In this document: one piece after another, positions 34,601 to 49,600 of the stretch
How the letters are laid out: each line of letters starts with the position of its first letter
Numbering within the stretch: position 1 is the stretch's first letter
Assembly: GCA_029582155.1 (NCBI GenBank)
Contig: CM055905.1
Location: 61,022,457-61,086,456 of the forward strand
Direction: 5' to 3'
Length of the DNA: 64,000 bases
Origin: Panopea generosa
Lineage: Eukaryota > Mollusca > Bivalvia > Adapedonta > Hiatellidae
Notes under the pieces: generated by a model
What the model saw: only the letters and a program-made list of their open reading frames with translations
What the model was told of the DNA's origin: nothing
Databases searched by the model: none
Position numbers and translations under genes: made by a program

Positions 34601-37600
34601 AGTTTGCATGACATCACAGTTAAGTAAGCGTTCAATTACTATTAATTGTGGGACAGGCATAGAATACCCTGTTTTTTTCATTCAGAATTCATTTTAATAC
34701 TTTTTTAAACAAAAGATTAAAATGATAAAAGGATATATCCACTAAAGATGAAACACAGTGTTTCTTCACAACTATAGACTGTTCAACGTTTCTTTTGGAG
34801 TTGAGTGTATGAACGTACCTATACATTCAGTAGATATACGTGCCCCTGGTTCTTCCGTGTTGTGTTCACTGGGGCATGGGATACAAGACGTCTGACCTGC
34901 TTCCGGTTGATACGTTCCACGATCACAGTACACGCACCCACCTGCAGATGTTTGGTATGTTCCCCTTGGGCACTGAGCTAAATAAAAAAACATAATTACG
35001 TTTCTTTGGCAAAGTTTATGTACCGGCATTGATCTAGAAAATAATGTTAAAAGACGTTTTTTTTACTTGCAAGACTTTGAACACTCCTGGTTAATGTTTT
35101 TGTTCCCCGCTTTGCGAAAAGCGGGAGACACTAATTTGGGTCCGTCCGCCCGTCCGTCCGTCAATTACTTAGCATTAACTTAAGAATACCTGAATAAAAT
35201 ATTTTGATATTTTGATACAATGTTTAAGATGACAAAACACAGGTTCGATTTTAGGGGTTGTGTTTTTGTCGTATAGTTATGCCCCTTTAATTTGTGCAAA
35301 AAATCGTATTTTGTGGGATTTACGTGCAATAACTTAAAAATGCCTGAATTAAATCCCTGAATTTGCTTGTTTTATTTTATTTTGTGAACACATTTGAGCA
35401 AAAACATCAGTTAGTTGACCGTTTTAGTGGTAAATAAAAACACATTTTTTCCTTCAAAATTTATTTATTTGTGAATAGTTTTAACCACCCAACTTCGGTT
35501 ACTCAACTCTTTACTCCTTATGCTTTTTATATGGATTCCTCCTAACTCAAAAGCCACACATAGTCAGTTTCGATGAATCGGTTCATTTTACCTATTTATT
35601 CTGATAGAGCAGAAAACAGTGCAGAACCTGTCTGATTGCTCGTGACGAGCGATCAGAACTGTTTCTACACTGTTTTCAAAATCCTTCTATATTAGAGGTG
35701 TTAAAAGGTGTCCATATGAAGTAAAGGGTTAAAGATCAATTATACACACTACAAACTCCTTCGGTTCCTACTTCACTGCTGCCGCAGTTGATAGCAGCGA
35801 CAACCAGGATGTTGTCGGGTGATACGGTGTAGACGATACCGTCAACGGTCACAGACAGCTGAGCGGGATTGTCCAGTATGTCTCTAACGGTTAGTTGAAG
35901 AATGGATATCGCAGTTATCGCTTCGAGTATACTTTCTGTCACTGGAAATCAAATGTGAAGATAAATGTGAAGTACATGGATGATAAAACAACACATTTAG
36001 CTTGAACCACTCATTTGGTCCCGGCTAAATTTCTATTTTGATGTATATACATGTATGGTATGATGTTCAACTATAATTGGCTCGAACAACTCTTAACTCG
36101 AACTACTTTTGTACATCACCGCCGGGTTCGAGCTATCGAAGTTCTACTGTACTACATTCGAGTGTTCAAATTATGTATTATTGTTATCTTCACATTTATT
36201 AAAATATGCTCACAAAAAAGAACTTTTATGTGTCGATGTGCCGTAAAACGTTATTGATTGATTGATTGATTGATTGATTACAAAAGTGAGAAACGATCAT
36301 ACTCTGTAAGGAGGCGTAATATGCTGGGAGGTCAAATGTAGCGTCGCTTGTTGTTAAAGGTATCGTCATCACGAGCACCAGTGACGTCTCATCAGAACGT
36401 CTGCGTCGCGCTCCCGCACATCCTGTTATGGTCACGGTCACTGAGCACGACGTATTGTGTGTCGCACAACGCAGTGTAGAAGCAATGCTTTCTAAACCTG
36501 TCTTCGCTTCATCCACAGCGCCACAAGGAAGCGTCTCTTTAAAGGTGAAGGTCACACTGACAGAATAACTGCTCGGTTGTATGCTCACTAGGAAAAAACA
36601 TTAAACTTGAAATATATAATACACACAACTTTAAAGAGGCCCTCCCAGGGTCGGGGGTCCTTGTTCCTCAAAAGTGTTCGACATAGTTCCCCAAAAGTGT
36701 TCGACAAACGTTCGAAGTTCGCCTGGGTAGATTGACTGATTGAATATTTAGTGTCATTTTTATACCACCGAGGGCTAACACAATACCTGTATAACCTAAC
36801 CACTCTTTCCTTGGATCCTGGAAGGTTAACCAGCACTCGAGCACACCGCTTCTCCGCAAGTAACTAACTTTCCCACTTAAATCAGCGGTGAGAGACAAAT
36901 GATAATGAGACGAAATATCGTATATCAGTCATCACCGTCACTGTGTCCGGGCGGGGGTTCGAACTCACGACCCCTGGATTGATAGTCAGACGCGCTCACG
37001 ACTGAGCTAATCGGGTCTGACCCGCCTGGGATTGAACAAATTATAAGCATATGTGAATAAAGTGTCTTTCTCAAGGACACCACACATAGCCTTGGCTTGG
37101 ATCGAACCCCCAATCCTCCTATCTGGAGTCTGGCTCTCTATAACTAGATCACCGTGCCATATATGGATAAGCAACTGTGTAGCCAGTCATGCAGAACTTT
37201 GTGTTTTGAACTTATTTTGTGAAATAAATACATTTTACCTCTATTGTGAAGCGTACAAAATACAAAATAACCTATCTATGTGTCGACGTGCCGTAAAACG
37301 TTAAACCAAGTTTTTTACCGTTATGTATCTAAATATATGTATCGCATGGTTATTCGTTTCCATTTACTTAATGCTTAATTTACTTAAGACTTAATTTGAT
37401 AAATACTACAGCAATCTATCGTGTTATATGATTGAATCTCTCATCTCATTGCAATTGTATTCTATTTGGAATTCGGTAACTTAACCAATGACTCAATACA
37501 GGATTACGCAGCAGTTAGACAAATCAAGCTCGAAGTCTTCATGGGTAGAACCAGTACTAAACATAGGCGGAAAAAGTGTCTTACTCAGTGACATCACACA

Positions 37601-40600
37601 TTACCAGTATCGGAGACTCAAATGCACGACCCCTCGATCACGAGTCCGGTGCTGTACCACTGGACGACGCGTCCCATATCAGGTAATCATGGAATAAGTT
37701 TTTGTTGAAAATAGCAAACAGTGAACTGTTGCATGCAAATATCTGAATGCAAATATGAAAATGTTTTAATCACCTGTGCACAAAGGGAGTCTGGAGAGGG
37801 GGGCCCACTGGTAATCTGTTGACAGTCCGCATCTGAAATTTTGATATGCTGTTCCCGTGGATAGCACATACCCGGCTGGACACGTTATGGTACATTGTTC
37901 GTTATCCAGGTCACATAAACTGCTGTCAGGTTCTACAGGAACGCTGCACACTGAATACAAAACACACACTGTCACGTGATCGGTATTTCTGGTACATGTA
38001 TGTGAAATAACCGCATAAATGCGAGAAAAGTGGCACGTGTCTTATTCTATACTGAACGGAACAGCTAACTAAATGCTCTTTTGTTTTTTTAATATCTTTA
38101 TGAAAATATTGAGCAGCGTTATCACTATGTGTATACCACACGAACAGATATTATTGAGTAGCGTTATCACAACGTGTATACCACACGAACAGACAATATT
38201 GAGTAGCGTTATCACTACGTGTATACGACACGAACAGACAATATTGAGTAGCGTTATCACTACGTGTATACCACACGAACAGACAATATTGAGTAGCGTT
38301 ATCACTACGTGTATACCACACGAACAGACAATATTGAGTAGCGTTATCACTACGTGTATACCACACGAACAGACAATATTGAGTAGCGTTATCACTTTGT
38401 GTATACCACACGAACAGACAACAATATTGAGTAGCGTTATCACTACGAGTATACCACACGAACAGGCAATATTGAGTAGCGTTATCACTACGTGTATACC
38501 ACACGAACAGAAAATATTGAGTAGCGTTATCACTACGTGTATACCACACGATCCAACAATATTGAGTAGCGTTATCACTACGAGTATACCACACGAACAG
38601 ACAATATTGAGTAGCGTTATCACTACGTGTATACCACACGAACAGATATTATTGAGTAGCGTTATCAATACGTGTATTCCACATGAACAGACAATATTGA
38701 GTAGGGTTATCACTACGAGTATACTACACGAACAGACAATATTGAGTAGCGTTATCACTACGTGTATACCACACGATCTAACAATATTGAGTAGCGTTAT
38801 CACTACGAGTATACCACACGAACAGACAATATTGAGTAGCGTTATCACTACGTGTATACCACACGAACAGAAAATATTGAGTAGCGTTATCACTACGTGT
38901 ATACCACACGATCTAACAATATTGAGTAGCGTTATCACTACGAGTATACCACACGAACAGACAATATTGAGTAGCGTTATCACTACGTGTATACCACACG
39001 AACAGATATTATTGAGTAGCGTTATCACTACGTGTATTCCACATGAACAGACAATATTGAGTAGGGTTATCACTACGAGTATACTACACGAACAGACAAT
39101 ATTGAGTAGCGTTATCACTACGTGTATACCACACGAACAGACAATATTTAGTAGCGTTATCACTACGTGTATACCAAACGAACAGACAATATTGAGTAGG
39201 GTTATCACTACGAGCATACCACACGAACAGACAATATTGGGTAGCGTTATCACTACGTGTATACCACACGAACAGACAATATTGAGTAGCGTTATCACTA
39301 TGTGTATACCACACGAACAGACAATATTGAGTAGCGTTATCACTATGTGTATTCCACACGAACAAACAATATTGAGTAGCGTTATCACTACGTGTATACC
39401 ACACGAACAGACAATATTGAGTAGCGAGACAATATTGAGTAGGGTTATCACTACGTGTATACCACACGAACAGAAAATATTGAGTAGCGTTTTCACTACG
39501 TGTATACCACACGAACAGACAATATTTAGTAGCGTTATCACTACGTGTATACCACACGAACAGACAATATTGAGTAGCGTTATCACTACGAGTATACTAC
39601 ACGAACAGACAATATTGAGTAGCGTTATCACTATGTGCATACAACAAGAACAGACAACACACGAACAGACAATATTGAGTAACGTTATCACTTTGTGTAT
39701 ACCACACGAACAGACAATATTGAGTAGCGTTATCACTATGTGCATACAACAAGAACAGACAACACACGAACAGACACTATTGAGAAGCGTTATCACTTCG
39801 TGTATTCCACACGAACAAACAATATTGAGTAGCGTTATCACTACGTGTATACCACACGAACAGACAATATTGAGTAGCGAGACAATATTGAGTAGGGTTA
39901 TCACTACGTGTATACCACACGAACAGAAAATATTGAGTAGCGTTTTCACTACGTGTATACCACACGAACAGACAATATTGAGTAGCGTTATCACTATGTG
40001 CATACAACAAGAACAGACAACACACGAACAGACAATATTGAGTAGCGTTATCACTTTGTGTATACCACACGAACAGACAATAATATTGAGTAGCGTTATC
40101 ACTATGTGTATACCATACGAACAGATAAAATTGAGTAGCGTTATCACTATGAGTATACCACACGAACAGACAATATTGAGAAGCGTTATCACTATGTGTA
40201 TACCACAGGAACAAACAATACTGAGTAGCGTTATCACTATGTGAATACCACACGAACAGACAATATTGCGTAACGTTGTCACTACGTGTTTACCACACTG
40301 ACATACACTATTGAGCAGCGTTATCACTATGTGTATACCACACGAACAGACAATATTGAGAAGCGTTATCACTATGTGTATACCACACGAACAAACAATA
40401 TTGAGTAGCGTTATCACTACGTGTATACCACACGAACATACAATATTGAGTAGCGTTACCACTACGTGTATACCACACGAACAGACAACATTGAGTAGCG
40501 TTATCACAACGTGTATACCACACGAACAGACAATATTGAGTAGCGTTATCACTACGTGAATACCACACGAGCAGACAATATTGAGTAGCGTTACCACTAC

Positions 40601-43600
40601 GTGTATACGACACGAACAGACAATATTGAGTAGCGTTATCACAACGTGTATACCACACGAACAGACAATATTGAGTAGCGTTATCACTACGTGTATACCA
40701 CACGAACAGACAATATTGAGTAGCGTTATCACTACGTGTATACCACACGAACATACAATATTGAGCAGCGTTACCACTACGTGTATACCACACGAACAGA
40801 CAATATTGAGTAGCGTTATCACAACGTGTATACCACACGAACAGACAATATTGAGTAGCGTTATCACTACGTGTATACCACACGAACATACAATATTGAG
40901 TAGCGTTACCACTACGTGTATACCACACGAACAGACAATATTGAGTAGCGTTATCACAACGAGTAAACCACACGAATAGACAATATTGAGTAGCGTTACC
41001 ACTACGTGTATACCACACGAACAGACAATATTGAGTAGCGTTATCACTACGTACATGTATACCACACGAACAGACAATATTGGGTAGCGTTATCACTATG
41101 TGTATACCACACAAACAGACAATATTTGGTAGCGTTATCACTACGTGTATACCACACGAACAGACAATATTGGGTAGCGTTATCACTACGTGTATACCAC
41201 ACGAACATACAATATTGAGTAGCGTTATCACTACGTGTATACCACACGAACAGACAATATTGAGTAGCATTATCACTTTGAGTATACCACACGAACAGAC
41301 AATATTGAGTAGCGTTATCACTACGTGTATACCACACGAACAGACAATATTGAGTAGCGTTACCACTATGTGTATACCACACGAACAGACAATATTGAGT
41401 AGCGTATAACTATGTGTATACCACACAAACAGACAAGTTTGTATTTATTTGTCACGGCAATTCTTTTTCTTATTCGTGTCCAAATTTCAAGGAAAATATC
41501 AGGTGGCGGGTTAGCTGGTCCGTTCAGTATATTTATACTAATTTAAGTAAGTTCGATTACGAAGAAAGCCCAAGCTTATCCGCTCTCGAGTCCCGTTTCC
41601 TAGGTAGGATCAGTATTGTTTTTTGACAGGCATCGGGTCGAATAGGAAATCTAGCAACCTATAACATGATAACTGATTATAACTTCTTTGTTTAGGTTAA
41701 ATACCGATTAAATTTAATTTGTGAAACTAGAAATTGAATGCTCTTTTATGACCACTCGCTAGATCAAATAACAATGACTTTTCACCAAAACTAACACTCA
41801 TTTTCTTTATAATTATCTCTTGTCATACTACCGCTTATATTTACCAAGAGACGAACGAATTTGTAAGCAGTGTAACTAAAATATTGTTGAAGATGAAAAA
41901 CATTTCATATTTTGTTGAACGCAAGAATGGATGAATTATTTGATACAAATCATTCCTATTTAGCTAAAATTTAACACACTATTACAATATAAACGTGCAA
42001 CAATATCTCTCGCAAAGTTTATCGAAAGCGTGCTTAAAATAAGGCAAATTTTAACACCTTTTTTTTTTGGCATTACATTGATGGATTGGTGTTATAATTC
42101 ATTTTAGTTGATTCTTGTTGATTTGTTAAATAATGTAAAGTTTCTTTATATTTGTGTTGAAATAATTCCAATTTTGATAAAATAGTGACTGATAAGCCTT
42201 ATTGGGCTGAGTATATCTTAACATTTATTAACAGTGTTGCTAATGTTGTAAATCTTACATGTATTTTACCTACCACTTTAATAAATAAAATATATAAATA
42301 TTTAGAACGTAATCAGATCTTCTAATAAACAGTCATTACCCTGGCATTCTGGAAGGGAACAATTGAACGTCTCTGTACTGTTCCCCTCACAATCGACACC
42401 GTACTGACTTTTCGGAGGGTTGTTGCAGAGTCTGTATTTCAGTTGTACTCCCGTGCCGCACGTGACGGAACATCCTTCAGCGTCCATCCATTCACTCCAG
42501 TTTCCATGAACTGCAAGGGATGTTCTATATATATTTGGTATGCATACATATGAACGAATGAGTAGTGTTTTCTCCAGAAATGATTGCGAAGGCATGTCAC
42601 ATTAAGTGCATAAACGAAGCTTCTACTTGGGTCCCAACAATAATAAAATCCTAAATGTTCGTGTAAGAAACTCAAATGCCAAATATTTTATTTTGTTTCA
42701 TTTGCGTATGTGTGCACTTTATAGAGTGAGTTAACGGGCAGTGTAATTCAATTTTTTTTTATTCAGTTTTGAACATTGAAGGCATGTTGCAAGAGCCATT
42801 TCTAGCAGAAAGGCATGTGGTAGACGTGTCTTACGTGCCTAGAGAAAATCACTGAAGAGTGAATTGATGAGTGGGGTTTTACGGCATACAGACACATTGT
42901 AGGTTTTTTGAAGGCAACAGGAAGAAAGATTCCATGTGTATACCAAATGTACAACACAGCGTTAACATATTTAGATTGAAAAAAAAACACCCAAACACAA
43001 CACATCAACAAATGAATAAACATAATAAAACCAACGACCTTGAAATAATACACTAGCAAATAATTACGGATAACGGACGTTGAACATCAATACCTGAAGA
43101 ACTTCAACATAATTTCTCTATATAGAGTTTTACTCTAAGTGTCGCCTCCTACAATATGCATAGGCTACAATGATCCTATTCTTGCCATCAATCATAGCTG
43201 GAACATCTCATTTTCATTCGTCTCCCACCGCTGATTCAAGACAGAAAGTAATAAGTTACTAGTGAAGATGGATATATTCAAGTACCTGCTAGGAAAAAAG
43301 TGATTATCTGTAAGCCCTCGATGGCTAAAAATAATGCTAAATATTCAAACAAAAATATAATGAATTATTTGTTTAGATAAGATACGATACCTAATTCTTC
43401 TTCGCAGAATGGTCCGCCGTACAGCTCGGTACAGTTGCACGTATAGCAGTCAGTCTCATTCTGGACACAAACTCCGCCATTTTGGCAGTTGTGTAGCTGA
43501 CACGAGTCCGGAATACTGCTAGTGTTAGACGCTGGAAATATAATTAATATTAGAGACATTCTCTCATACCAAATAAGGATAGCTGTATTTATATCGGAGA

Positions 43601-46600
43601 CATTTCGTTCTCATACTAGAGGTCTCACTACACTGTTGAAGTTTGTTGTTTATTCTATATAAAACAAGGTCTCACTCCACCGTTGAATTGTATTCATTGT
43701 TCTATATAAAACAAGGTCTCACTACATAGTTGAAGTTTGTTCTTTATTCTATAAAAAAAGTATGGTCTCACTACACAGATAAAGTTTGTTCTTTGTTCTA
43801 TATAAAACAAGGTCTCACTACACAGTTGAAGTTTGTTCTTTATTCTATAAAAAAGTATGGTCTCACTACACAGATAAAGTTTGTTCTTTGTTCTATATAA
43901 AATAAGTTCTAGGAAACCCACGTTAAAAAACCCACATTTAATTTATTTGAAATATTTTTTTCATAGCAGGAATGTTTACCCACATAAAAATGCATAATAA
44001 CTGGTAGGTTGACCAGCTTGGTGTTTGAAAGAGGGTGAAACGTCGCCATAAGATTTTTAAAAAAAGGAAGTCCTCATATGCTCATGAATACATATGTTGA
44101 AATCCTGTATTAAGTCACATTTTTAACACCAGTGATATCTGATTGCAGTATATGCTATGCGAACTTTTGCTCTACTCATCTGCAGCAGTAAATCCCAAAC
44201 ACTATTTATCATTTTGAAAATATTTTAAACCAAATTACATAGGACTTTTTTAAGCGTAAGAATCACGTTACAGTGGGGAAAAAAGGGACGTTACTGTGTA
44301 GTGAGACGTAGAGATGAGATTAGCTGACGCGCTCATTAAATACACGCTATTTCTAGATGCTAGTAAAATACCGGTAAAAATATTTAGAAGTCAAATTTGC
44401 CTTTGACACACAACCCGCTGCTGAATGATGTCACAAACCTTAAAACATCAACACGTTTGACATCATAAACAATCGCAAATCTCGGCAAGACTTATTCTAT
44501 TATAAATTATGCCCGAATCTAAGAAATTACCGTCCATGGATGTGCGTTCATTGTAAATGAACGGCAAAGCTATATATCGGTTCAGTGTAGGAGTAGGAGA
44601 CGCTCCATAAGTGTCTTTTATATCTCTTCACTTACCTCCAAAAATCTAAAATTACTAATACTCTTCTGGAGTGGAGACGTCGCCCATGGGGGAAACCGGT
44701 GGCGACGATAAATACAATTATCATCATCATGTCATGAATGTACACTATCAGCAACTATTTTAGTTCTGTTTACATGTTTGCATGACACCTGTGGCACGTA
44801 CCTTTACATGTTGTTGGAACGAACTTAAGTGACGGTTTGTTCAGTGCTGCTAGTCCGTCCAGTGTGAAGAACGCACCCGGCAGGTCAGTATTGCAATCAG
44901 CGAATGTAGTTATCATGTCAACAGCACTGACCAAAGTGTTTGTTACGCTCAGTCCGGAGAAAACTAAAAATAGATCATGCATTTTATTAGTAGTATCATT
45001 AATTAAATGGTGCTGTGCAGGTACTCAAATTTTCACACTCGTGTATGGAGTACATCGTAATCTGCATCGGTTGGGTAGGTGCCAATACGACGTGTTCTAT
45101 AGACGGGTGCAAATATGACAAGTCGACAGATATCTTCCATGTTTCGATATTGGCAGGTATAAAAAGTCGACAGATATATCACATATTCTATATTGGCAGG
45201 TAAACTGAACAAGTCGACATGAATATCTTAAATGTTCATTTTTTTGCAGGTATAAAAAGTCGACAAATATTTCCCTTTTTCAAGTATTGTCAAATAAAAC
45301 AAGTCGACATATTTCTTAAATGTTCTGTACGGGCAGATAAAACAAGTCGACATATTTCTTAAATGTTCTGTACGGGCAGATACAGCAAGTCGACATATTT
45401 CTTAAATGTTCTGTACGGGCAGGTACAAGCCGACACATTTCTTGAATGTTCTGTATTGACAGGTTCAACAAGTCGACATATTTCTTAAATGTTCTGTATT
45501 GGCAGGTACAGCAAGTCGACATATTTCCTAAATGTTCTGTATGGGCAGGTACATCAAGTCGACATATTTCCTAAATGTTCTGTATGGGCAGGTACAACAA
45601 GTCGACATATTTCCTAAATGTTCTGTATGGGCAGGTACAACCAGTCGACATATTTCCTAAATGTTCTGTATGGGCAGGTACAACAAGTCGACATATTTCT
45701 TAAAGGTTCTGCACTGGCAGGTTCAACAAGTCGACATATTTCATAAATGTTCTGTATGGGCAGGTATAACAAGTCGACATATTTCTTAAAGGTTCTGTAT
45801 GGGCAGGTACAACAATTCGACACATTTCTTGAATGTTCTGTATTGACAGGTACAACAAGTCGACATATTTCTTAAATGTTCTGTATTGACAGGTTCAACA
45901 AGTCGACATATTTCTTAAATGTTCTGTATTGGCAGGTACAACAAGTCGACATATTTGGTAAAGATTCTGTTTGAACAGGTACAACAAGTCGACATATTTC
46001 TTAAAGGTTCTGTATTGGCAGGTACAACAAGTCGACATATTTGGTAAAGGTTTTGTTTGAACAGGTACAACAAGTCGACATATTTCTTAAATGTTCTGTA
46101 TTGGCAGGTACAACAAGTCGACATTTTCTTAAAAGTTCTGTATTGGCAGGTACAACAAGTCGACGTATTTCTTAAATGTTCTGTATGGGCAGGTACAACA
46201 AATCGACATATTTCTTAAATGTTCTGTATTGGCAGGTACAAGTCGGCATATTTGTTAAATATTCTGTATGGGCAGGTACAACAAGTCGACATGTTTCTTA
46301 AATATTCTGTATAGGCAGGGACAACAAGTCGACATATTTCTTAAATGTTCTGTATTGGCAGGTACAACAAGTCGATAAATATCTTACATGTTCCGATATT
46401 GGCAGATAAAACAAGTCGATCAGGAACGATGGATGTAGTCACGGTGGTCTGCCACACCAATTCGCCATCCTTGTATATGCTGACGACACCTGTGTCATGG
46501 TCACAGATTATACCCAGCATGATCCAGACACCGGTTTCCATGGTGATATTAGTGACCGTGTTATCCCTATAACATAAATGGTATTAAAGGTACAGGGGAT

Positions 46601-49600
46601 ATTTGATATATTACAATGTTAAAACTATTGTCAACGAGACTGGTACATGTACAGTATATCGCTTTATTATTCACTGCAAGTCTGGGGTGACTTTTTATGG
46701 TATACATTATGTTTTACATGCATTAAAACTTATTTTTAATACATGTTGTTTCGTAATAATTGAACTTGGTGAAGAATATAATATATATACTGAAGGAAAC
46801 GGCTAACCCGCCACGTTGGTGTTTCCAATATCTTCGTCAAAATATTAAGTAGTGTTGCTAAAGTTGTTTACGACATTAACATACACTTATGTATTGGTTT
46901 TAGCCTAAATGTTTCTTATCCAAGTCCATATATCAAGGAAATTGCTTTGATGCTTTTTGTGAAAATACCTAAAATGTAAAGTACCAAAAAATGTCAAGTG
47001 GCGGGTAAGCTGTATCGTTCAGTATACAGTAAAACCTGTCTTAAGCACCCAATCAAGGGAAGGAGGAAAAGTGGCCTTTTTAAGACGGATTGTTGCTTAA
47101 TACAGGTCAGTTTGCTCCGAGATCATAGGAATGGGAAATAGTAAATGTGGTTGCTTAATACAGGTGGCTGCTTAATAGAGGTAACCGCTTAAACAGGTTT
47201 GACTGTATATCCAACTGTTGAAATGCGAAGAATAAACAAAATAAGAACAATTCACCACCTACCATCCTTCCATCATCTGTGATATAGAACCTGTTTCAAA
47301 GTTGAAAACGAAGTTCGAGTCCTCGTCAAACATACCCACGGTGACCACGGGAACGTCGTTGTTCATTATCCACAACACAACCGACATCTTCGGCCCAACC
47401 GGTGTCAACATAAAGGCATCTTGGTCAGCGATGAAATATGCGTCGTAAGCTGTAATATGCGTACACTATAGTTACTAATTGTAAAACCATGTTCAGATTA
47501 AAATGGCTGATGTTACTATATATAGATGAGTGCAGAGAACTTCGTTTTTGATAACAAATTATCACAATGCCAGTCTACCCCAATCAGGAAATGTTAAACC
47601 CCAATGGAAAAGCAGGGCTTAGTTTAGTTTAAACAGTATTTTATTAATAAATGTACATCGTTTTAATACATATAACATTAATCACAATAACAAGAGTACA
47701 TATTAAAAGGGATGCAGAAGTAAGTCTATGACTTTTTTAGAATTTGTTTCCCGTTGTTACTAAGTGAATAGTGACTCGACATTCTTCAACTGAGAGAGAG
47801 AAAGAGGGGTAGGGAAATAGAGAAAGAGATAGAGAGAAGGGGGAGAATAATTTATTTGTCACGGTTAAGACAGGAGGTACCGATAACCCGGCTGGTAAAT
47901 GATCCTATGCACAGACATTCAATTACAGAATTTTGAACAAACTGTAAACACATGCCTTGTGGGCTGATATGACAATTTACAATAGTACAAAATTTAGTAG
48001 ATAATTATGCAAGCAATGCCACGCCCACCAATCGAAGCAGGGCGTGCCATACCTGTTCCGCGAGAACAACTATCGCTCCACCTACTGGCCAGATGCATTG
48101 TTTGTCCAAGTAAATACAATGTAGTGTTTACTTTGGCATCGTTTGTTTGTCTAAGGAAAAATTGTGCCATAACAACCAATATCGATCGCTGATTGGAGCA
48201 TCGACTTGTTTGACTGACAACCCGCGTCAGGCCAATTAATAATACTTTAACGATAACTAAACTGTGACGTAATTCAATTTTTGCTAATGTAACTGACCAA
48301 TCAACGTGTGCAAATGTCCCTGCTATATGCTGGAACGAAGTCGGGAGACATGGATCCGTTCATAATGCGGTACTTACCGACACAATCATCTATAGAGTCA
48401 CCGCCTTCAATGGTCGTCCACGTATTTTCTGGACATTGTGCACACCCTTTGGAGCCCTCTGTCGTTTGGTACGTACCACTCTTACATTTGGCACATGGTT
48501 GGTATGACGTATGCGAATATGTACCCACAGTGCATTTGTCTAAAACAAGTTGAAAACCAAATTATAAAGATTTATACCAGAGACATGAAAGCAGTCGACA
48601 GGTGACTACAGGCACTTATCGTAATTTCATTTGGCACATTTGGCGTTTTATAAATCATGGAAACACACTTTCTTCTGAACTAAATAACACATTCTTGTGA
48701 TTTGAGTATCAAAAGAACGAGTTTGATTGTAACGTTGTGTGATTAACTTTTCTGTTACGCTTACAGTTATTTTTTATGGTCATTTTCTCATTTTTAGCCT
48801 ACACCTTTCTATGGTGTGTTGTTGACATGAATTTGTTATATTAAGTTCACTACCTTTTTTGTAAAATATAGAATTCGTAAAAAAAATCCAAAATGTTTCG
48901 TTTTCAACCGGTAATAATTTAAATTAAGTCGCTGCTTATACATACTGCTAATAGATTAGTCTCACGTAGTTTCGATTTCTGTCAAGAATTTATCTATTAG
49001 ATTAATCAAAATAGTGAACTTTATGCAAACAAAAGAGTATCAAAGAAGTTAAATGATAGATAATGATGTTTGTTTAATTGTTTCAGAAACCTAAGTTAAT
49101 CAAAAGCATTATTATTAACATAAATTAAAACAAGAGCTGTCGGAGGGACAGCGCACTCGGCTATTTCGTAGCTGTTCTAAAACAACAGCTATTTCTGAAA
49201 TAAAGGGGTGGTAAAATTAAGCTATAATTAATGCTTGTCTGTTAAAAATAAATACGCAAAATAATTAAATAAAAATATATTTTTTTCTCATTCATATCCA
49301 ATTAGTGGTTGCGTAGATAAAATTATCTTTAGCCTGAAAACAACAACAACGCCGACGCCAGGGCGAATACAACTAGCTCCGCTATTCTACAAAAAGTCGA
49401 GCTTAAAATATGTTTTCAGAAAAGAGAAAAAACAAATCACGCAAATGAAAACATTCTAATGCAAGGCAACTTGTCGTTTTTGTTTCATTTCAGTATACAG
49501 TAAAACCTGTGTAAGCGGTCACCTCTATTAAGCAGCTACTTGTCCTTAGCAGCCATATTTGCTATACCTCATTGTTATGTTTTCAGTGCATATTCACCTG

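Noticed and set aside
36950..37013. Functional tRNA gene on the minus strand
   Set aside because: A and B boxes are good, but the sequence continues into a SINE body shared with other copies and I could not pair an acceptor stem, so it is a SINE head.
38069..41426. Very long ORFs (up to 1,002 codons, both strands) that read like repetitive proteins
   Set aside because: They are translations of the 45-bp minisatellite. The period is a multiple of three, several frames on both strands stay open at once, and there are no flanking coding exons in phase.
38106..41440. CRISPR-like array of regularly spaced repeats
   Set aside because: The whole 45-bp unit is repeated with no unique spacers, and the setting is a eukaryotic intron. 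The same applies to the 35-bp and 43-bp arrays.
45316..46124. Minus-strand ORFs with repeated MSTCCTCQYRTFKKYVD text
   Set aside because: They come from the 43-bp minisatellite. The period is not a multiple of three, so frames cycle, and no splice phase supports them.
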